From: Acidimicrobiaceae bacterium
Lineage (GTDB): Bacteria; Actinomycetota; Acidimicrobiia; Acidimicrobiales; RAAP-2
Direction: 5' to 3'
Assembly (NCBI GenBank): GCA_027315445.1
Contig: DAHUYA010000180.1
Location: 1-41,682, forward strand
DNA: 41,682 bases
This document shows, piece by piece, positions 36,329-41,682 of the stretch. The notes below the pieces were generated by a model. It saw only the letters and a program-made list of their open reading frames with translations. It searched no databases and was not told the DNA's origin. Within the stretch, counting starts at the first letter, position 1, and the number at the start of each line of letters is the position of its first letter. The position numbers and the translations under genes were made by a program.

Positions 36329-37405
36329 GTGCGCGTGGACCAGGTCATCCCGTCCCTGGCCAGCCGCGACGCCATCGGCGCCCACACCGTGGCCCTGACC
36401 GAGGGCCTCCGGGAGGCCGGCATCGAGTCGGAGATCTTCTACGGCAACTGCACCCCTGACGTGGCCCACCTCGGCCGCCCGATCGGGGAGCTCGGCCGCA
36501 CCGGGCGCAACCGGTGGCTCCTCTACCAGTCGTCCATCGGCAGCCCGGTCTACGACGTGCTGGCGGCCCGTGACGAGCCCAAGCTGGTCAACTACCACAA
36601 CATCACCCCGGCCAGGCTGCTCGAGCAGTGGGAGCCCGCAGTCGGCTACGAGGTCCGGCTCGGGCGCACCCAGCTCGAGCGGCTGGCTCCCGAGAGCCGC
36701 TTGGCGGTGGCGGATTCGGCGTACAACGAGACCGAGCTCCACCAGGCGGGTTACACCGAGACCGCGGTCGTCCCGCTCCTCATCGACATGACCGCCACCG
36801 GAGCCGATCCGGACCCCGGCGTCGAGGGCCGGCTGGCGGCCGCCAAGGAGCGCGGCGGGATCGACCTGCTCTTCGTGGGCAAGGTGTCACCGCACAAGGC
36901 GCCGCACGACCTGGTGAAGATGCTGTCGGTCCTCCGCCGCCTCTACGACCCGGCGGCCCGGCTGCACCTGGTCGGCTCGCCGCTCGGTGAACGCTACGGC
37001 CCGGCGCTGGCGGCCTTCGTGGCCGAGCTCGGGCTGGAGGACGCCGTGTCGGTCACCGGCTCGGTCAGCCCGGCCGAGCTCGAGGCGTACTACCGCGCCG
37101 CCGACATCTTCGTCTGCGCCTCCGACCACGAGGGGTTCTGTGTTCCCATCGTGGAGGCCATGGGGCACGGGGTCCCGGTGGTGGCCTACGGGGTCACCGC
37201 CGTCCCCGAGACGGTGGGCGACGCCGGTCTCTGCCTCCCGGACAAGTCGCCGTTGCGATTCGCGGCCGCCGTGCACCGGGTGGTGGAGGACGGCGCACTG
37301 CGGGGACGGCTCGCCGCGGCGGCGGCCCACCGGGCGGCCGGTTTCTCGGTCACCCGCTCGCGGGCCCGGTTCGTCGAGCTCGTGCGCCAGGCAGTCGGCG
37401 CCTGA
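36329..37405 (+). CDS. glycosyltransferase family 4
   Basis: DLLFVGKVSPHKAPHDLVKML...YYRAADIFVCASDHEGFCVPIVEAMGHGVPVVAYGVTAVPETVGDAG. Confidence 0.92.
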   Translation: MRVDQVIPSLASRDAIGAHTVALTEGLREAGIESEIFYGNCTPDVAHLGRPIGELGRTGRNRWLLYQSSIGSPVYDVLAARDEPKLVNYHNITPARLLEQWEPAVGYEVRLGRTQLERLAPESRLAVADSAYNETELHQAGYTETAVVPLLIDMTATGADPDPGVEGRLAAAKERGGIDLLFVGKVSPHKAPHDLVKMLSVLRRLYDPAARLHLVGSPLGERYGPALAAFVAELGLEDAVSVTGSVSPAELEAYYRAADIFVCASDHEGFCVPIVEAMGHGVPVVAYGVTAVPETVGDAGLCLPDKSPLRFAAAVHRVVEDGALRGRLAAAAAHRAAGFSVTRSRARFVELVRQAVGA

Positions 37406-37424
37406 GCGTCGCCGGTGCGGCGGC

Positions 37425-38615
37425 CTAGCGGGTCGCCGTCCGAACCTCCCCAGGCCACGGCCGCCGGTCACGGGCCGCCAGCAGCAGGTCGACCAGTCGC
37501 CGACCGGCACCGGCCAGACCGAGCGACACCATCCGGTCGCACCCGTTCGCCACGGCCCGGGCACGGGCGGCTTTGTCCGACTGCAGGGTCCACACCGCGT
37601 CGGCCACCGTCAGCGGATCGGGCTCGTCGAGTAGGACGCCGGCGCCTCCCAGCACCTCGGGCAGGGCGCCGCGAGCGAGCGCGACCACCGGCAGCCGGTG
37701 CGCCATCGCCTCCACCACCGGCAGGCAGAACCCCTCGTGCGCCGACACCACCACCAGGACGTCGGCCGAGCGGTAGAGCCCGGCCAGGGTCCGGTCGCTG
37801 ACCCGGCCCTCGAAGTGGACGGCCCGGGCCAGGCCCAGCTCGGCGGCGAAACGCCGGAGCGCCCGCGCGTAGGCGGGGAAGGCCGGCCGCCCGGCGATCA
37901 CCAGCTCGGCATCGGGATCGTGGCGCATGCGGTAGGCGAGCAGCGACACCATCGCATGCTCGAGCGCCTTGTTGGGTGCCAGCCGGCCGACCGACAGCCA
38001 TCGGGCGCCCCGTCGACGGGGACGTGCCGCCCCCTCGGCGCCGACCTCGGTCCCCTCGGCGCCGACCTCGGTCCTCTCGGTGCCGACCTCCGGCGGACCG
38101 CCCGCCCGCCCGCCGGCGTCGAGGTCGGCCGCGCCGCACCCGTCGATCAGCCGGACGATCGGCGGGACGACGGCGGTCGCCCGGTACCCGGCCGCCACCA
38201 GGTCGGCCCGGTTCACTTCGGAGACGGCCACCCCCAGCACCGACCGGCCCGCCAGCCGGTCGCGCTCCCCGGTCGCCCTGACCTGGTGGCGTGCCAGGCC
38301 GTTGTCCCAGGGCGCAATCAGCTCGGGAGGGGTCAGGTTGTGGTAGTTGACCACCAGGGGCTCCTGGCGCGACGCAAGCCAGCCCGCCATGTCCGACGCG
38401 GTGGCCAGCTGGTACACGAGGAGGTCGCCGGGCGCCGCGTCGACGGCGTACCGGTCCATGTGCCGCGTGAGGTGACCCGTCTCGGGATCCTCGAGCTCGA
38501 CGTAGATCTCGGAGCGCACCCCGAGCCGGCGAAGGAGCGCCTGCAGCTCCTCGGTGTGCTGGCCCACTGCGTCCCCGAGGTGGAGCATGGGGACGAACTG
38601 GTGGACGCCGCTCAC
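37425..38615 (-). CDS. glycosyltransferase family 4
   Basis: RWLSVGRLAPNKALEHAM...LYRSADVLVVVSAHEGFCLPVVEAMAHRLPVVALARGALPEVLGGAG; GTG start overlaps upstream TGA. Confidence 0.92.
   Translation of the reverse strand: MSGVHQFVPMLHLGDAVGQHTEELQALLRRLGVRSEIYVELEDPETGHLTRHMDRYAVDAAPGDLLVYQLATASDMAGWLASRQEPLVVNYHNLTPPELIAPWDNGLARHQVRATGERDRLAGRSVLGVAVSEVNRADLVAAGYRATAVVPPIVRLIDGCGAADLDAGGRAGGPPEVGTERTEVGAEGTEVGAEGAARPRRRGARWLSVGRLAPNKALEHAMVSLLAYRMRHDPDAELVIAGRPAFPAYARALRRFAAELGLARAVHFEGRVSDRTLAGLYRSADVLVVVSAHEGFCLPVVEAMAHRLPVVALARGALPEVLGGAGVLLDEPDPLTVADAVWTLQSDKAARARAVANGCDRMVSLGLAGAGRRLVDLLLAARDRRPWPGEVRTATR
38034..38096. repeat. 21-bp in-frame tandem repeat (3 units) inside GT4 gene
   Basis: Encodes TEVGTER / TEVGAEG / TEVGAEG. 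Confidence 0.85.
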
Positions 38616-39604
38616 GGCCGCCTCCCACCGACGGCGAAGGTCGACCCGGCGGTGACCTCGGCGGGGGGCTCGAGCGTGGCCACCTCCCGGTAGCCGGAAC
38701 GCTCGAGCAACAGCGCCCAGGTCTCGGGGCGCAGGGGGTGGCCCGGCAGGAGTTCCCCGGCCAGCGGGTCGGCGGGGACCACCGCCGGGTCGGTGCCGAT
38801 GACCACCAGCACCCCGCCGTGCTGGAGTCGCCCGGTGGCCAGCTCCACCAGTGCCAGGAGATCCTCGAGCGCGAGGCGGTCGACCACGCCCGAGAGCACC
38901 AGCGCCCCCAGGACCTCCGGCTCGAGCGCCGCCAGGTGATCGGGGACCGGCACGGGGTGCACCCGCAGGCCCGCCTCGGTGGCCGTCCAGGCGACGCCAC
39001 TGCGGGGTTCGACGCCTTCGACGACCCGGTCGATGGCCAACGCGAGGGCGAGCTCCCCGGCGCCGCACTCGGCGTGGAGCACCGGCCCCCCGGCTCCCGC
39101 CAGCCGGTCCGACACCGGGCCGGCCCAGTGCCCCAGGGGTTGCGGGGCCATGAGCCAGTCGAGGCCGTCGACCGGCCGGCGGTGCAGCTCGGCCGCGTCC
39201 TCCAGTGCCTCCACCCTCGCCGTCAGGTAGCGCAGCGCCTCCAGGGCGGCGTCGAGGGCCTCGGTCATCTCGCGCCAGCGGGCATCCTGGCGATCCTGCG
39301 GTGCCGCCGTCTCGAAGAGCGGACGCAGCCTGGCCCGTGCCCGCCCGAGCACGTCGAGCGACGGCGTCCGGGCGCCTCGGCGCTCGCCGCCGTCCGGGCC
39401 GGCGCCCCCCCTCGGCTGCGGCTGCTGGTCCCCTATGTCCTCGAGGAGCCGGGCCCGCGACCGCTCGAGCCGGACCCAGGCGTCGGAGAAGTTCCAGCGG
39501 AGGCTGCCCTGGGGACGCAACCGGCGGAAGCTGCCGGTCAGCTCGCGGAGGAAGGCCGGAAGGGTGCCGGCCCCGTCGTCAGGGGTCGGGCCGGCGGACG
39601 TCAC
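38612..39604 (-). CDS. putative SAM-dependent methyltransferase-like protein
   Basis: PVLHAECGAGELALALAIDRVVEGVEPRSG motif-I-like; LGALVLSGVVDRLALEDLLALVELATGRLQHGGVLVVIG; coupled to downstream GT4. Confidence 0.6.
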   Translation of the reverse strand: MTSAGPTPDDGAGTLPAFLRELTGSFRRLRPQGSLRWNFSDAWVRLERSRARLLEDIGDQQPQPRGGAGPDGGERRGARTPSLDVLGRARARLRPLFETAAPQDRQDARWREMTEALDAALEALRYLTARVEALEDAAELHRRPVDGLDWLMAPQPLGHWAGPVSDRLAGAGGPVLHAECGAGELALALAIDRVVEGVEPRSGVAWTATEAGLRVHPVPVPDHLAALEPEVLGALVLSGVVDRLALEDLLALVELATGRLQHGGVLVVIGTDPAVVPADPLAGELLPGHPLRPETWALLLERSGYREVATLEPPAEVTAGSTFAVGGRRP

Positions 39605-39832
39605 GTCCGGGAATGCTATCGGGGGGTCGGCCGATCACCCTGGTGAACCGGGTACCTCCTCACCGTGCCGGATGCGACGCGCCGTCGTCCCGCATCGCGG
39701 AATACCGCCCTCTCGCCGGTGCCGCCGAGTAGCGTGCCGGATGCCGGGCGGTCGGCTGTGGCCACGCCCGGCTGGAGGAGGTCCACCGCCTTCCTCCTGT
39801 CGCCACCAGCACGTCGTCAGGAAGGGGCAGGC

Positions 39833-41682
39833 ATGCGAGACCGGGCGAGGACGCACCAGCGAGCCGCCGGGCAGCGACCGAGGCGGCGCCGCCGGGTGGC
39901 CCGGCTCGCAACGGCGGCTGGCGTGTTGGGCTTCGCGGGCACGGCCGGCGTGCTCGCCCTCTCGGGAGGCGTCCCACCGGCGGCCGCGGCGGTCGGTCCC
40001 CGTGCCGCCCTGCCGGCCATCAACCTGGTCTGGAGCCAGACCCTCAACGACGTGGGCAACGGCATCTTCCTGTCGTCGCCCAACGTGGCCAACCTCGCCA
40101 ACGGTCCGGCCGTGGTGGTGGGCGACACCGCCGGCCACGTCTACGCCTACGACCTGGCCACCGGGTCCTCCGACTGGACCTACGACACGGGGGCGCCGGT
40201 CAACGCGACCCCCTCGGTCGCCCCCACCACCCCCGGCAGCAACCTCGACTCGGTCTTCGTGGGCACCGGTGACGCCGCCAACCCGACCTCCGGCGGCTAC
40301 CAGGCCATCTCCCCGAGCGGTGGCGACCAGTGGTTCGCCCAGGAGACCAACCCGCCGACCGACGCCACCGCCCACAACGGCGTGCAGTCCGGGCTGGCGG
40401 TGGGCAACCTGCAGGGCGGCACCGACGTGGTGTCGGGCTCGCTGGGCGAGGAGGGGTACGCCATGAACGCCGGCAACGGCGCCGTCCTGGGCGGCTTCCC
40501 CTGGTTCGAGGCCGACAGCAACTTCACGACCCCGGCGCTGGCCGACGTGGAGGGGAACGGGCAGACCCAGATCGTCGAGGGCGGCGACTCGAGCCAGGGC
40601 CTGGCCTACAACTACCAGTACCAGAACGGCGGCCACCTGCGGATCCTCAGCCCGAACGGCAACGCCGGGCAGCCCCAGCCCAACGACGGGCTGGTGTGCC
40701 AGTACAACACCGACGAGGTGGTGCAGTCCTCGCCGGCGGTCGGGACCTTCCTCTCGGGCGGCGCCGTGGGCATCGCCTTCGGGACCGGCGACCACTACGG
40801 CGCCAGCACGACCGACGAGGTGCTGGCGGTGAACAACCAGTGCGGCCTCGCCTGGCAGACCAAGCTCGACGGCGACACCAGCAGCAGCCCGGCGCTGGCC
40901 GACGCCATGGGCAACGGCCAGCTGCAGGTGGTCGAGGGCACCCAGGTCGGCAGCTCCGGCGGCACCGTCTACGTGCTGAACGGCGCCACCGGCGCCGTCG
41001 AGTGGCAGGCCTCGACCGACGGGCCGGTCATCGGCTCGGTGACCACCGCCGACCTCTCGGGGACCGGCCACCAGGACCTCCTCGTGCCGACCACCGACGG
41101 CGTGGAGATCTTCGACGCCACCGCCGGGACCTCGCCGCTGGCCACCCTGGCCGGGGGGGCCACCCCCAACGCCAGCTTCCAGAACGCGCCGCTCGTGACC
41201 GACGATCCCAACGGGACCATCGGCATCACGATCGCCGGGTCGCTCAACGCCAACCAGCAGGGCGTCATCTACCACTACGAGGTGAGCGGCTCCAACGGCG
41301 GGTCGGTCGACGAGACCGGTGCCTGGCCGATGTTCCACCACGACCCGTCACTGAGCGGCGACGCCGGCACCCCGGCGCCCAGCATCGAGGTGCCGTGCAA
41401 CGCCCCGTCGGGGACGCCGTCCGGCTACTACGAGTCGGCCAGCGACGGCGGGATCTTCTCCTACGGTGACCTGCCGTTCTGCGGCTCGACCGGCAGCATC
41501 GTGCTCAACCAGCCGGTCGTGGGCATGGCGGCCACCCCCGACGCCGGCGGCTACTGGGAGGTGGCCCGCGACGGCGGCCTGTTCGCCTTCGGCGACGCCG
41601 GGTTCTACGGTTCGATGGGCGGGCAGCCGCTCAACGCCCCGGTGGTCGGAATGGCGGCCACCCCCGACGGGAAGGGCTACTG
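39833..41682 (+). CDS. secreted FG-GAP/PQQ-like propeller protein with C-terminal 42-aa repeats (3' truncated by window)
   Basis: MRDRARTHQRAAGQRPRRRRRVARLATAAGVLGFAGTAGVLALSGG; NLVWSQTLNDVGNGIFLSSPNVANL...TTPALADVEGNGQTQIVEGGDS; SSSPALADAMGNGQLQVVEG; GGYWEVARDGGLFAFGDAGFYGSMGGQPLNAPVVGMAATPDG. Confidence 0.85.
   Translation, partial: MRDRARTHQRAAGQRPRRRRRVARLATAAGVLGFAGTAGVLALSGGVPPAAAAVGPRAALPAINLVWSQTLNDVGNGIFLSSPNVANLANGPAVVVGDTAGHVYAYDLATGSSDWTYDTGAPVNATPSVAPTTPGSNLDSVFVGTGDAANPTSGGYQAISPSGGDQWFAQETNPPTDATAHNGVQSGLAVGNLQGGTDVVSGSLGEEGYAMNAGNGAVLGGFPWFEADSNFTTPALADVEGNGQTQIVEGGDSSQGLAYNYQYQNGGHLRILSPNGNAGQPQPNDGLVCQYNTDEVVQSSPAVGTFLSGGAVGIAFGTGDHYGASTTDEVLAVNNQCGLAWQTKLDGDTSSSPALADAMGNGQLQVVEGTQVGSSGGTVYVLNGATGAVEWQASTDGPVIGSVTTADLSGTGHQDLLVPTTDGVEIFDATAGTSPLATLAGGATPNASFQNAPLVTDDPNGTIGITIAGSLNANQQGVIYHYEVSGSNGGSVDETGAWPMFHHDPSLSGDAGTPAPSIEVPCNAPSGTPSGYYESASDGGIFSYGDLPFCGSTGSIVLNQPVVGMAATPDAGGYWEVARDGGLFAFGDAGFYGSMGGQPLNAPVVGMAATPDGKGY

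Noticed and set aside
39635-41341. 568-aa minus-strand ORF
   Set aside because: Antisense to the secreted propeller gene, which has a signal peptide and clear repeats.

Overview
High-GC window, probably from an actinobacterium (Acidimicrobiia-like extracellular repeats; lineage is inference). About 1-11.2 kb is a catabolic cluster: amidohydrolases, CaiB/BaiF CoA-transferase, orphan periplasmic binding protein, dienelactone hydrolase, Rieske oxygenase with a small uncharacterised partner, P450, VOC protein and TetR. About 11.2-22.6 kb encodes a PHB-depolymerase-like esterase, a MacB-like ABC exporter, a D,D-carboxypeptidase, a secreted beta-propeller, paired acyl-CoA dehydrogenases and a secreted GH25/DUF1906-like protein. 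The standout is about 23.16-27.26 kb, which looks like a decayed 4-kb integrative element. An intact tRNA-Gly(GCC) lies at one end with a degenerate integrase beside it. A 40-nt copy of the tRNA 3' half (1 mismatch, 4-nt deletion) lies in the same orientation at the other end. Between them are an intact Phd/PIN toxin-antitoxin pair, a second TA pair beheaded by an IS110-family remnant and frameshifted, and a Fic protein behind a perfect palindrome. About 27.3-41.7 kb carries WS/DGAT, dut, orn, an acyl-CoA synthetase, a 1-Cys peroxiredoxin, enoyl-CoA hydratase, a HAD hydrolase, a SpoIID-domain protein, two GT4 glycosyltransferases, a putative methyltransferase and a truncated secreted propeller. 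The last protein shares a 42-aa repeat with the SpoIID protein. Short 11-36 bp tandem repeats recur at gene junctions and inside some ORFs. No rRNA or CRISPR array was seen.
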